Assembly (NCBI RefSeq): GCF_001544575.2
Contig: NZ_FCNY02000001.1
Coordinates: 434,001-498,000 of the forward strand
Direction: 5' to 3'
Source: Caballeronia cordobensis
GTDB lineage: Bacteria; Pseudomonadota; Gammaproteobacteria; Burkholderiales; Burkholderiaceae
Length of the DNA stretch: 64,000 bases
The notes beneath the pieces were generated by a model. That model was given only the letters and a program-made list of their open reading frames with translations. It ran no database searches and was not told the DNA's origin. A program made the translations under genes and the position numbers. Positions 24,948-34,379 of the stretch are shown here, piece after piece (the stretch's first letter is position 1; every line of letters begins with the position of its first letter).

Positions 24948-27900
24948 ATGAACGCGCGCGTCCCCGCCGATATCTTTTCGCCTCCCGCTTTGTCCGATTA
25001 CCAGTTGGGCGACAACCTGTCCGCCACCAAAGGACGCATCTTCCTGACCGGCACGCAGGCGCTCGTGCGTCTCGTGCTGATGCAGCGCGAACTCGACCGC
25101 GCCGCGAACCTGAACACCGCCGGTTTCATCAGCGGCTATCGCGGCTCGCCGCTCGGCATGGTCGATCAGCAATTGTGGAAGGCGAAGAAACTGCTCGCGT
25201 CGCACGACGTGCGCTTTCTGCCCGCGATCAACGAGGAACTCGGCGGCACGGCCGTGCTTGGCACGCAGCGCGTGGAATCGGACGCGGAACGCACCGTCGA
25301 TGGCGTGTTCGCGATGTGGTACGGCAAGGGCCCGGGCGTCGATCGCGCGGGCGACGCGCTCAAGCACGGCAACGCCTACGGCTCGTCGCCGCACGGCGGC
25401 GTGCTCGTCGTCGCGGGCGACGATCACGGCTGCGTGTCGTCGTCGATGCCGCATCAGAGCGACCAGACGATGATTTCGTGGCACATGCCGGTGGTGAATC
25501 CGTCGAACGTCGCGGACATGCTGGAATTCGGGCTTTACGGCTGGGCGCTGTCGCGCTTTTCGGGCGCGTGGATCGGCTTCAAGGCGATTTCGGAGACGGT
25601 CGAGTCCGGCTCGACCGTCGATCTCGACGCGATCCGCACCGACTGGACCGCGCCCCAGGATTTCACGCCGCCGCAAGGCGGCCTGCACAACCGCTGGCCC
25701 GATCTGCCGAGCCTGACGATCGAAGCGCGGCTCGCCGCCAAGATCGACGCGGTGCGCCATTTCGCGCGCACGAACAGCATCGACAAATGGATCGCGCCGA
25801 GCCCGCGCGCGAACGTGGGCATCGTGACGTGCGGCAAGGCGCATCTGGACCTGATGGAAGCGCTGCGCCGCCTCGATCTGACCGTCGCGGATCTCGATGC
25901 GGCCGGCGTGCGCATCTATAAGGTCGGGCTGTCGTATCCGCTGGAAACGACGCGGCTCGAAACTTTCGTCGAGGGTTTGAGCGAAGTGCTCGTGATCGAG
26001 GAGAAAGGGCCGGTCATCGAGCAGCAGATCAAGGATCATCTGTACAACCGCGTCGATGGCGCGCGGCCGGTGGTCGTCGGCAAGAATGCGCAGGACGGCT
26101 CCGCGCTGCTTTCCGCACTCGGCGAACTGCGTCCGTCGCGCGTGCTGCCGGTGTTCGCGCAGTGGCTTGCGCGTCACAAGCCGGCGCTCGATCGCCGCGA
26201 CAAGGTGGTCGATCTCGTCGCGCCGCAAATCCTCTCGAACATCGCCGATGCCGTGAAGCGCACGCCCTACTTCTGCTCGGGCTGCCCGCACAACACCTCG
26301 ACGAAAGTGCCGGAAGGTTCGGTCGCGCAGGCCGGCATCGGCTGTCACTTCATGGCGTCGTGGATGGAACGCGACACGACCGGTCTCATTCAGATGGGCG
26401 GCGAAGGCGTCGACTGGGCGTCGCATTCCATGTTCACGAAAACGCCGCACGTCTTCCAGAATCTCGGCGACGGCACGTATTTCCATTCGGGCATTCTCGC
26501 GATTCGTCAGGCCGTGGCCGCGAAGGCGAACATCACGTACAAGATTCTCTACAACGACGCCGTCGCGATGACGGGCGGCCAGCCGGTCGACGGCAGCATT
26601 TCCGTGCCGCAGATCGCGCGGCAGGTGGAAGCGGAAGGCATCGCTCTGCTCGTCGTGGTCAGCGACGAGCCTGAAAAGTACATCGGCCACGAAGATCAGT
26701 TTCCGCGCGGCACGACGTTTCATCATCGAGGCGAACTCGATGCCGTGCAGCGCCGCCTGCGTGACACGCCGGGCGTCACCGTCCTGATCTACGACCAGAC
26801 GTGCGCCGCGGAAAAGCGCCGCCGCCGGAAAAAGAAGGAGTTTCCGGATCCGGACAAGCGCCTCTTCATCAACGAGGCCGTCTGCGAAGGCTGCGGCGAT
26901 TGCGGCGTGCAGTCGAATTGCCTGTCGGTCGAGCCGGTCGAAACGGAACTGGGACGCAAGCGCCGCATCGATCAGTCGTCGTGCAACAAGGATTATTCGT
27001 GCGTGAACGGTTTCTGCCCGAGCTTCGTCACGCTCGAAGGCGCAAAGCTCAAGAAGGCCGAAGGCCACGCGTTCGATCCCGCCGAGCTCGCGCGCCGCGT
27101 CGATGCGATGCCGCTGCCGCAAGGCGCGCTCGATAACGCGCCCTACGACATTCTCGTGACGGGCGTCGGCGGCACGGGCGTCGTGACGGTCGGCGCGCTC
27201 ATCAGCATGGCGGCGCATCTGGAAGGCAAAAGCGCGTCGGTGCTCGATTTCATGGGCTTCGCGCAAAAGGGCGGCTCGGTGCTGTCGTTCGTGCGCTTCG
27301 CCGCGACGGACGCGCTGCTGAACCAGGTGCGCATCGACACGCAGCAGGCCGACTTGCTGCTCGCCTGCGACATGGTCGTCGGCGCGAGCCCGGAAGCGTT
27401 GCAGACGGTGCGGCACGACCGCACGAAGATCGTCGTGAACACGCACGCGATTCCGAACGCGAGCTTCGTGCAGAACCCCGAGGCGAATCTTCACGCCGAT
27501 GCGCTGCTCGACAAGATGCGTCACGCCGCCGGCCCCAATGCGCGCGACGCGATGCGCAGTTGCGACGCGCAGGCGCTCGCGCAGCGTTTTCTCGGCGACA
27601 CGATCGGCGCGAACATTCTGATGCTGGGTTTCGCGTGGCAGCTCGGTCTCGTGCCGCTGTCGCTGGCGGCGCTGATGCGCGCGATCGAACTGAACAATGT
27701 CGCGGTCGCGGCGAACAAGCTGGCGTTTTCCATCGGCCGTCTCGCGGCGCACGACATGAAAGCGCTCGAATCGCTGACGGCGCGCGTGCAGGCGCAACAT
27801 ATCGCGATGAGCGAGATGACGCTGCCCGAACTCATCAGCGATCGCGAAGAGCGTTTGCTCGCGTATGGCGGCGCAAAGGTCGTCGGGCGCTATCGCGCGC

Positions 27901-28517
27901 TGGTCGGGAAGGCATCGGCGAACGAGGACGTGAAGCGCGCCATCGCGATCTCGTTCTACAAGCTGCTCGCCGTGAAGGACGAATACGAAGTGGCGCGCCT
28001 GCATGCGGACCCGGCGTTTCGCGCGTCGCTCGCGGCGCAGTTCGAGGGCACGGCCGGCTCGGATTACGCGGTGAAGTTCAATCTCGCGCCGCCGGTTCTG
28101 TCGCACGGCGGCGTGCCGAAGAAGAAGACTTTCGGCCAGTGGATGTGGCCCGTGTTCGGCGGACTCGCGAAGTTCCGCGCGCTGCGCGGCACCGCGCTCG
28201 ATCCGTTCGGCAAGACGCTCGAACGCCGCATGGAGCGCCAGCTCGCGGATGACTTCGAGGTCACGATGACGCGCGCGCTAGCGGGTCTCGATGCCGGCAA
28301 CGCGAACGAGACGAAAGCGCTCGCCGCGCTGTTCGAGAAAGTGCGCGGCTACGGCCACGTGAAGCTCGCGAACGTCGCGATGGTCAAGCGCAGCGAACGC
28401 GAAATCGCCGCGCGCCTCGGCATCGAAGCGGCGACGGGCGATGCGGTGCGCGCCGCCATCGCCACGATGAAGGGCGCGTCGTCGCTCAAGGGCATCCCGG
28501 TCGTCGTGGCGAAGTAA
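24948..28517 (+). CDS. Indolepyruvate:ferredoxin oxidoreductase, fused alpha-beta type
   Basis: 1189 residues, a single-chain IorA-IorB enzyme. In order: pyrimidine-binding domain (GYRGSPLGMVDQQ, INEELGGTAVLG), a central TPP domain with GCPHNTSTKVPEGS (about residue 444) and NLGDGTYFHSG (about 506), a 4Fe-4S segment CEGCGDCGVQSNC (about 645) with a further CNKDYSC...C set, then the gamma-like domain VTGVGGTGVVTVG (about 739) and a long C-terminal part. Decarboxylates arylpyruvates or branched 2-oxo acids to acyl-CoA in aromatic amino-acid breakdown. ATG 24948 has CCGGAG upstream. Confidence 0.92.
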   Translation: MNARVPADIFSPPALSDYQLGDNLSATKGRIFLTGTQALVRLVLMQRELDRAANLNTAGFISGYRGSPLGMVDQQLWKAKKLLASHDVRFLPAINEELGGTAVLGTQRVESDAERTVDGVFAMWYGKGPGVDRAGDALKHGNAYGSSPHGGVLVVAGDDHGCVSSSMPHQSDQTMISWHMPVVNPSNVADMLEFGLYGWALSRFSGAWIGFKAISETVESGSTVDLDAIRTDWTAPQDFTPPQGGLHNRWPDLPSLTIEARLAAKIDAVRHFARTNSIDKWIAPSPRANVGIVTCGKAHLDLMEALRRLDLTVADLDAAGVRIYKVGLSYPLETTRLETFVEGLSEVLVIEEKGPVIEQQIKDHLYNRVDGARPVVVGKNAQDGSALLSALGELRPSRVLPVFAQWLARHKPALDRRDKVVDLVAPQILSNIADAVKRTPYFCSGCPHNTSTKVPEGSVAQAGIGCHFMASWMERDTTGLIQMGGEGVDWASHSMFTKTPHVFQNLGDGTYFHSGILAIRQAVAAKANITYKILYNDAVAMTGGQPVDGSISVPQIARQVEAEGIALLVVVSDEPEKYIGHEDQFPRGTTFHHRGELDAVQRRLRDTPGVTVLIYDQTCAAEKRRRRKKKEFPDPDKRLFINEAVCEGCGDCGVQSNCLSVEPVETELGRKRRIDQSSCNKDYSCVNGFCPSFVTLEGAKLKKAEGHAFDPAELARRVDAMPLPQGALDNAPYDILVTGVGGTGVVTVGALISMAAHLEGKSASVLDFMGFAQKGGSVLSFVRFAATDALLNQVRIDTQQADLLLACDMVVGASPEALQTVRHDRTKIVVNTHAIPNASFVQNPEANLHADALLDKMRHAAGPNARDAMRSCDAQALAQRFLGDTIGANILMLGFAWQLGLVPLSLAALMRAIELNNVAVAANKLAFSIGRLAAHDMKALESLTARVQAQHIAMSEMTLPELISDREERLLAYGGAKVVGRYRALVGKASANEDVKRAIAISFYKLLAVKDEYEVARLHADPAFRASLAAQFEGTAGSDYAVKFNLAPPVLSHGGVPKKKTFGQWMWPVFGGLAKFRALRGTALDPFGKTLERRMERQLADDFEVTMTRALAGLDAGNANETKALAALFEKVRGYGHVKLANVAMVKRSEREIAARLGIEAATGDAVRAAIATMKGASSLKGIPVVVAK

Positions 28518-29834
28518 TCAGTCGCCGTCTTCGGGAAGCCAGTCGATGTCGCCGCACAGCACGCAGCGCTTGCCTTGCGAGCGCGTCTCCACGGACAGCG
28601 TGACGCACGGCATCGCCTCGTTGATCGACAGATACGGCCGGGTCACGTGCACGCGCTCGGGATCGCCGAGCGCCGCGCGAAAGTACGGGCGCCGCAGCCA
28701 GTTGGCGCCCTGCGCGTCGATGAGCGGCAGAAAGCGCGCCTCGTGCGCGGCGCGGTCGGCGCGCAGCACGACGTTGCGGCCCGCCTGCCTGCCGTTCTGA
28801 TCGAGCAGGAAGCAGCGCGCGGCGTGGTCGAGCGCGAGGAAATTCCAGCACACTTCGTCGAGCGGCTCGCCCGCCGCGAGCCGTTCCGCCGCGCGCTCGA
28901 ACGCGCGGATGTACGGCTGAAGGCGCGTCGCTTCGCGCCGTTCGCGGGCTTCGGTCTGCATGCGATACCGGTCGGTCAGTTCGCCGATGACATCGCGCGC
29001 GTGAATGCCGTCCGCCAGGCCGGGATGCGGCCGCGCGAAGAAGAACCCCTGCACGAAATCCGCGCCGCTCGCGAGCGCGAGTTGCGCTTCGTGCTCCGTC
29101 TCGACGCCTTCCATCAGCACGAGCTTGCCCGCTTCGTGCAGCAACGACACGATGCCCGAAAGCACCGCCTCCATGTTGCGCCGCTGCTTGAGCGTGCGCG
29201 CCGACAGCGGCGCGTGCACGTTGTGGCCGGCGTGCGAAAGCATCACGCGGTCGAGCTTGACGATATCCGGATCGAGCTGCCAGATGCGCTCGATGTTGGT
29301 ATGCCCCGCGCCGAAGTCGTCGAGCGCGATGAGAAAGCCGTGATCGCGGAATTGCTGCACCGCGAGGGCGAGCCGCTCGATATCCTCGGCGCTGTGCTCC
29401 AGCACTTCGAGCACGACGCGGCGCGGTTCGATGCCGAGCCGCCGGAGATTCGCGAGCAGCGCCGCCGCGTGATACGGCTCCGTCAGCGCGCCCGGATGCA
29501 CGTTCAGAAAGAGCCATTCGTCTTTCGCGCCGAGCATCTTGAAGTTTTCGAGATGCAGCGCCTGCGCGAGCCGGTCGATCTGCAGCGCTTCGCCGACGCG
29601 CGACGCCTGCCCGAACACGTCGAGCGGCGACACCGGCCGATCGAGCGAATCGTGCGCGCGCAGCAGTCCTTCGTAGCCGACCGCGCGCATGTGCGACAGG
29701 CTGAACACCGGCTGAAAGACGCTCGAGAGCGTCCAGTCTCCATGCTCGACCGAATAGCGGTCGTATCCCGATGTCACGCCCAACTCGAAGCTGCGCGCGC
29801 AAACGGTCGTCTTTTCGGGGTTTGCGATCGTCAT
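28518..29834 (-). CDS. EAL-domain c-di-GMP phosphodiesterase
   Basis: 438 residues from ATG 29834 (GAGGG upstream; the open frame reaches 30080 but lacks support). The EAL domain covers about residues 30-285 with the catalytic set intact: YEGLLR (E55), LNVHP, VLEVLEH, ALDDFGAG, VKLD, MEGVE and VQGFFFARP. It should hydrolyse c-di-GMP to pGpG. Residues about 310-438 form a separate C-terminal domain resembling the PAS-like YkuI C-terminal sensor, with a terminal C-x-x-C-G-D-I-D-W. No transmembrane segment. Its stop abuts the convergent oxidoreductase stop. Confidence 0.88.
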   Translation of the reverse strand: MTIANPEKTTVCARSFELGVTSGYDRYSVEHGDWTLSSVFQPVFSLSHMRAVGYEGLLRAHDSLDRPVSPLDVFGQASRVGEALQIDRLAQALHLENFKMLGAKDEWLFLNVHPGALTEPYHAAALLANLRRLGIEPRRVVLEVLEHSAEDIERLALAVQQFRDHGFLIALDDFGAGHTNIERIWQLDPDIVKLDRVMLSHAGHNVHAPLSARTLKQRRNMEAVLSGIVSLLHEAGKLVLMEGVETEHEAQLALASGADFVQGFFFARPHPGLADGIHARDVIGELTDRYRMQTEARERREATRLQPYIRAFERAAERLAAGEPLDEVCWNFLALDHAARCFLLDQNGRQAGRNVVLRADRAAHEARFLPLIDAQGANWLRRPYFRAALGDPERVHVTRPYLSINEAMPCVTLSVETRSQGKRCVLCGDIDWLPEDGD

Positions 29835-30150
29835 GCCGATGCCCTCGCCTGATCGGTCGCCCACGTCCTGCATGCCTTCGTCATAAGTGCCGCCCTCGGT
29901 GATCTCGTCGGGAGTCTCGATGTCCCGTGGCTTGCGGTAAAGCAAGCTCCATGCGCACTGCGTGCCGCGCATCGCCGTGATTCGACCCGTCCGATGCACC
30001 GCCGACAGGCGATTTCGCGTGCACATGCACCGTCGCGGTGCGTCGTCGGCGGCCCGCATCGCTGCCTGCGCGGCGAGCACGGGCTAAACTTTCGGCTCAT
30101 CGAAACAATGTAAGACGCCGCACGTAACGGGTATCGGCTGTATCGCACAC

Positions 30151-31818
30151 ATGGAAATCGTTTTTACCGTCCTCATTCTTCTGCTCGCGGTGGCGCTCTC
30201 GGGATTCGGCCTCTCGCTGCTTCCCGTGAAATTGCCGCTGCCGCTGATTCAGATCGCAATCGGCGCGTGTCTCGCGTGGCCGGGCTTCGCCCTGCACGTC
30301 ACGTTCGATCCGGAGCTCTTCATGCTGCTGTTCATTCCGCCGCTGCTGTTCGCGGATGGCTGGCGCATTCCGAAGCGCGAGCTTTACATGCAGCGCCGCG
30401 CGATCCTGATGCTCGCGCTCGGGCTCGTGTTCATCACCGTCGTCGTGCTCGGCTATTTCCTCCACGCGATGATTCCGTCGATGCCTCTGCCCGTCGCGTT
30501 CGCGCTCGCCGCCGTGCTCTCGCCGACCGACGCCGTCGCGCTGACGGGCATCGCGGGACGCAAGCGCATTCCGGCCGGCCTCATGCATATCCTGGAAGGC
30601 GAAGCGCTGATGAACGACGCGTCGGGCCTCGTCGCGCTGAAGTTCGCGATCGCGGCCGCGTTGACGGGCGTGTTCTCGCTGCGAGATGCGACCATCAGCT
30701 TTTTCATCATCGCGGCGGGCGGGCTTGCGATCGGCGCGGCGATTAGCTGGGCGGTCACGGAGATTCCGGCGCGTCTCCTGAAATTTTCCGAGGACGACGA
30801 TCCCGCCGCCGGCGTGATCCTGACGATCCTGATTCCGTTCGCGTCGTATGTGATGGCCGAGCATCTCGGCTGCTCGGGCATTCTGGCGGCCGTCTCGGCG
30901 GGCATGATGATGAACATCCAGAGCCTGCGCGACAGCATTCCGAGCGCGGTGCGCGTGCGCATGACGAGCACCTGGACGATGATCGAATTCGTCTTCAACG
31001 GCATGGTGTTCATCCTGCTCGGACTGCAGTTTCCGCACATTCTCGGGCAGGCGGTGATCGAGGCGCATCACGACAGCGACGCGCAAGTCGGCGTTCTGCT
31101 CGGCTATGTGTTCGCGACGGTGATCGCGCTGTACGCGCTGCGTTTCGTCTGGGTGTATTCGCTGCGCTGGGTCGCGGCGCGCCGGACGGTGAAGCAGGGT
31201 CTCGAAAGTGCCGCGCCGGGTGTTCGCACGCTCGCGCTGACGACGATCGGCGGCGTGCGCGGCGCGGTGACGCTGGCGGGCGTGCTGTCGCTGCCGGTGA
31301 CGCTGGAAAACGGCGCGCCGCTTGCCGGGCGCGATCTGGCGATATTCATCGCGTCGGCGGTGATTCTCGTGTCGCTTCTGGTCGCGGTGATCGGTTTGCC
31401 GCTGATGCTGCGCGGCATCGAGCGCGAGAAGAATCCGCATGCGGCGGAAGAGCGCATGGCGCGGCGGCGCGCGGCGCAAGCGGCGATTCGCGCGATCGAC
31501 GATACGCACGAGGAGCTGATCGAGCAGATGGATGAAGCCGCGTCCGCCCGGTGCGCCGATTCGACGGCGCGGGTGATGAGTTTGTATCGGCGCCGGCTGG
31601 AACAGTTGGGCGATGACGAAGCACCGCGGGCCGCGGCCAAGAAGAGCGAAATGATGGAGACGCGGTTGAAGATGGCTGCGTTACGGGCCGAGCGGGCTGA
31701 ACTGTTGAATTTGCGGTACTCGCAGGCGATCAATGATGAGACGCTCAATAAGTTGATGCGGGAGATCGATCTTTCGGAGACGGCGATTGTGAATCGGAAG
31801 CGGGGGACGGGGGGGTAG
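30151..31818 (+). CDS. Na+/H+ antiporter, CPA1/NhaP type
   Basis: 555 residues. About 12 hydrophobic segments in residues 1-430, with SPTDAVALTGIAG and the Asn-Asp ion-site motif in LMNDASGLVALKFA; GVRGAVTLAG is a further family mark. The C-terminal ~130 residues are cytosolic, helical and charged (RMARRRAAQAAIR onward), as in NHE/NhaP regulators. Exchanges sodium or potassium for protons. ATG 30151 directly precedes the first helix. Confidence 0.92.
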   Translation: MEIVFTVLILLLAVALSGFGLSLLPVKLPLPLIQIAIGACLAWPGFALHVTFDPELFMLLFIPPLLFADGWRIPKRELYMQRRAILMLALGLVFITVVVLGYFLHAMIPSMPLPVAFALAAVLSPTDAVALTGIAGRKRIPAGLMHILEGEALMNDASGLVALKFAIAAALTGVFSLRDATISFFIIAAGGLAIGAAISWAVTEIPARLLKFSEDDDPAAGVILTILIPFASYVMAEHLGCSGILAAVSAGMMMNIQSLRDSIPSAVRVRMTSTWTMIEFVFNGMVFILLGLQFPHILGQAVIEAHHDSDAQVGVLLGYVFATVIALYALRFVWVYSLRWVAARRTVKQGLESAAPGVRTLALTTIGGVRGAVTLAGVLSLPVTLENGAPLAGRDLAIFIASAVILVSLLVAVIGLPLMLRGIEREKNPHAAEERMARRRAAQAAIRAIDDTHEELIEQMDEAASARCADSTARVMSLYRRRLEQLGDDEAPRAAAKKSEMMETRLKMAALRAERAELLNLRYSQAINDETLNKLMREIDLSETAIVNRKRGTGG

Positions 31819-31902
31819 GGTTGTGTGGGATGGCCGCGTTGCCTTCCGAGAGGGCTGTCATGCCTTGGTGCGTTGCGTGCTTCCTCCGCGCTCGCTAACG
31901 GC

Positions 31903-31936
31903 GCGGCATCGGCGACGCTTCGCGCGCCGATGCCGC
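31903..31936. terminator. Hairpin between convergent antiporter and autotransporter genes
   Basis: A perfect 12-bp stem GCGGCATCGGCG/CGCCGATGCCGC (31903-31914 and 31925-31936), loop of 10. No T run on either side, so termination may be rho-assisted. Confidence 0.55.
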
Positions 31937-31948
31937 ATTCATGCCGCG

Positions 31949-34063
31949 TTACTCGAAGGTGTGCGTCATGCCGACCACCACGCCGATATCCGGCGAGGAC
32001 AGCGTCGGCGTCATCGTGAGACCGCCGTTGAAGCGCCAACGGCCGTTATCCGACGTGCTGCCGACACCAAGCGCAAGACCCATCTGGTTATGGTAGTAGC
32101 CTGCGGCGGCTGCCGCCGACACCTTGCCGGGACGATCGTCGTAACGCAGCCCCGCAATGGCGATGGCCGCCGCGGTTGCGCCATACGACTTCTTCAGGTT
32201 GTCGTCCAGGCCGGATCTCAACTGGTTGACGTTGACGGCGTCGGTCCCGTTGATGCCCGGCGCGACGTTGGCGATGCGCCGCTCGCTCCCCGCCGATCCC
32301 ACCGAAACTGTGTTCGGCTCCGTAGCCACCGAATTCGCACCGAGCGCGATGGAGTTGTCCGCGCGTGCATCGGCACCCGTGCCGAACGCCGCGCTGTCCG
32401 CGCCCGACGCCGTGCTGCCGCTGCCCGCGCTCAACGCATTCGCGCCGCTTGCAACGGGCGCGGTGCGTGTGTCCGGATTGCTGGTGATCCACCAGTTCGC
32501 TGCCCTGTTCTCCGCCTGCTGGAGTTGCGTCACGTTCACGGCGTCAGTAGCGGCCACGCCCGCCGCCACGTTGTGCAGACTCACCGGCGCACTGCTGTCG
32601 GGGCCGACGAGCGTGACATCGTTCGATACCGGCGCGCCGAATGCGCCCAGCCCGACGGTTGGCGAAACCGCCATCGAATATTGCAGCGGCGCATTGTTCT
32701 GCAAAGCCGCGAGGGCCGCGCCCGCGTTGTTCTGCGTCTGGCCGTACACGCTGTAGTTTGGCGCGCTGACCTTGCCGGTGGACGGGTCATAAACAGCGCC
32801 GCCGCCAAGAGCGTCAGCCGTGCTGACAGCCAGTGTGCCGAGTTGCCCGACGTTCACCGCGTCGGTCGCGGCGACGCCTGCCGCCACGTTGTGCAGCGTG
32901 ACCGGCGCGCTGCTGTTGGGGCCGACGAGCGTGACATCGTTCGATACCGGCGCGCCGGATGCGCCCAGCCCGACTGTCGGCGCAGCAGCCGTCGAATATT
33001 GCAGCGGCGCATTGTCCTGCAAAGCCGCGAAGGCCGCGCCCGCGTTGTTCTGCGTCTGCCCGTACACGCTGTAGATCGGCGCGCTGAATGCACCCGTCGA
33101 CGGATCGAACGCTGCGCCGCCGCCCAGCGCCGCCGCAGCGCCCGCGCCGAAGTTGTTGACCTTGAGGTCCTCTGCTTCAAGCGCCAGATTGGTCGCGTTC
33201 AGTTGAGAACCGTTCACGGCGTCCGTGCTCGTCGCGCTGATTCTCCCCGCCGCGACATTGGTCATGGTGCGCTCCGAACCGGCCGAGCCGATACTGACCA
33301 CGCTTGTGGGAGCGGTTCCAGCAAAGGCATACGTGTGTCCGTTGATGGCCGCCGATGACGTCCCCACTGCGGTGTCGGTCACGCTTCCCGTGCCCAGCGC
33401 GATGTCGTTGGTATTGAGCGCGCGTGCGCCAACGCCAATCGATACGCTGTTGTCCTGAGCCGCCACGGCCTGCGCGCCAAAGGCCAGCGCGTATTTTCCG
33501 GAGGCGATGGCGCCCGACGTTTCGTCGCCGCCGAAGGCAAGTGCGCCGTATCCCGTCGCTTTCGACGATGCGCCGATCGACACCGCGAAATCTCCCGTGG
33601 CCCACGTACCGGTGGAGTAGGGATGGCCGCCGATCGCCACGGAATTCTTGCCCGACGCCAGGGCCATGTCGCCGATCGCGACCTGAGACGCCGCGCCGGA
33701 TGCATCGGCGCCGAATCCGAGTGCGACCGCTGAGCCGCCCGTCGCACTGTCGATGATCGCCTTCGCCCTGTTACCGATTGCCACGCTCGACCCCGCAACC
33801 GCGCCCGGCAAGTCGCCTGCCTGGGCGTTGGACCCGATCGCGATGGAACCGGGCGTGCCCGACGCATTGCTCGATGCATGCGCGCCGGGGCCGACCGCGA
33901 TATCCGGAAATTGTGATGCCGTGCCGCCCGCAATCGCCGTCTGAGCTTGGCTTTCGGTTGCCAACAGCAAAGCCGCGGACGAGCACAGCGCGGCCGTCAC
34001 ACGGCGCCAGGCCGCATCTCGCAGCGCATCTTGATAGGTCTCATATTTTGATCTGTAGTACAT
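31949..34063 (-). CDS. YadA-like trimeric autotransporter adhesin
   Basis: 704 residues. N-terminal export region with a hydrophobic stretch ending in ESQAQ (about residue 41); then left-handed YadA-head repeats with many SIAIG/AIGxxA-type 14-residue units; neck motifs DAVNGSQL and DAVNVGQL; and a C-terminal beta anchor ending in the Phe-Glu of HTFE. Trimeric adhesin secreted by type V secretion. Two near-identical 106-residue blocks (about 302-407 and 408-513) form a tandem duplication. The start has no clear ribosome site and its upstream region is AT-rich, so the N terminus is the least certain part. Confidence 0.9.
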   Translation of the reverse strand: MYYRSKYETYQDALRDAAWRRVTAALCSSAALLLATESQAQTAIAGGTASQFPDIAVGPGAHASSNASGTPGSIAIGSNAQAGDLPGAVAGSSVAIGNRAKAIIDSATGGSAVALGFGADASGAASQVAIGDMALASGKNSVAIGGHPYSTGTWATGDFAVSIGASSKATGYGALAFGGDETSGAIASGKYALAFGAQAVAAQDNSVSIGVGARALNTNDIALGTGSVTDTAVGTSSAAINGHTYAFAGTAPTSVVSIGSAGSERTMTNVAAGRISATSTDAVNGSQLNATNLALEAEDLKVNNFGAGAAAALGGGAAFDPSTGAFSAPIYSVYGQTQNNAGAAFAALQDNAPLQYSTAAAPTVGLGASGAPVSNDVTLVGPNSSAPVTLHNVAAGVAATDAVNVGQLGTLAVSTADALGGGAVYDPSTGKVSAPNYSVYGQTQNNAGAALAALQNNAPLQYSMAVSPTVGLGAFGAPVSNDVTLVGPDSSAPVSLHNVAAGVAATDAVNVTQLQQAENRAANWWITSNPDTRTAPVASGANALSAGSGSTASGADSAAFGTGADARADNSIALGANSVATEPNTVSVGSAGSERRIANVAPGINGTDAVNVNQLRSGLDDNLKKSYGATAAAIAIAGLRYDDRPGKVSAAAAAGYYHNQMGLALGVGSTSDNGRWRFNGGLTMTPTLSSPDIGVVVGMTHTFE
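32524..33159 (-). repeat. 318-bp in-frame tandem repeat within the adhesin gene
   Basis: Two adjacent copies (about 32524-32841 and 32842-33159) with period 318 bp = 106 codons. The shared block GTGACATCGTTCGATACC starts at 32613 and again at 32931. Copies differ by scattered substitutions and none shifts the frame. Each encodes a stalk/neck module ending in an ATDAVNV-x-QL neck. Confidence 0.85.
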
Positions 34064-34379
34064 AATAATTATTAATCGTCTATCGGTTTTTTATCTTATA
34101 AATGAACGAATGGCCCGCTGCATGTCTTCGTGTCGCCTGGTTCGATTTGATATGGAAACCTAATCAATCTTACGAAACGACTGCAATGAGGCAGGAATTC
34201 GCCCGGAAGCACTTTAAGCCCTGGACTCGAAAGTGTCTAACCTGAATATTCCGAATGAAACGATAGGGAAACGATGAACGCACTCGCCGGCGGATAGGCA
34301 TTTGCGCTGCGAAGAACTCGCGGAGGAAGGCACAACTTCAAGCGGTCACGCGCGCGAAGGCACGCGTGACCGAGGCGCG
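34064..34379. other. 316-bp gap upstream of the adhesin gene
   Basis: No gene. The half nearer the adhesin start (34064-34110) is very AT-rich and likely holds its promoter; the other half contains the hairpin listed at 34343-34372. Confidence 0.4.
34343..34372 (-). terminator. Hairpin downstream of the uracil permease gene
   Basis: A perfect 10-bp stem CGGTCACGCG/CGCGTGACCG (34343-34352 and 34363-34372), loop of 10, starting 8 bases after the permease stop on the minus strand. No T run follows. Confidence 0.5.

Noticed and set aside
24744-28106. 1120-codon open frame on the minus strand
   Set aside because: It is antiphase to the indolepyruvate oxidoreductase; its Arg/His-rich composition and lack of domains mark it as a product of high G+C codon bias.
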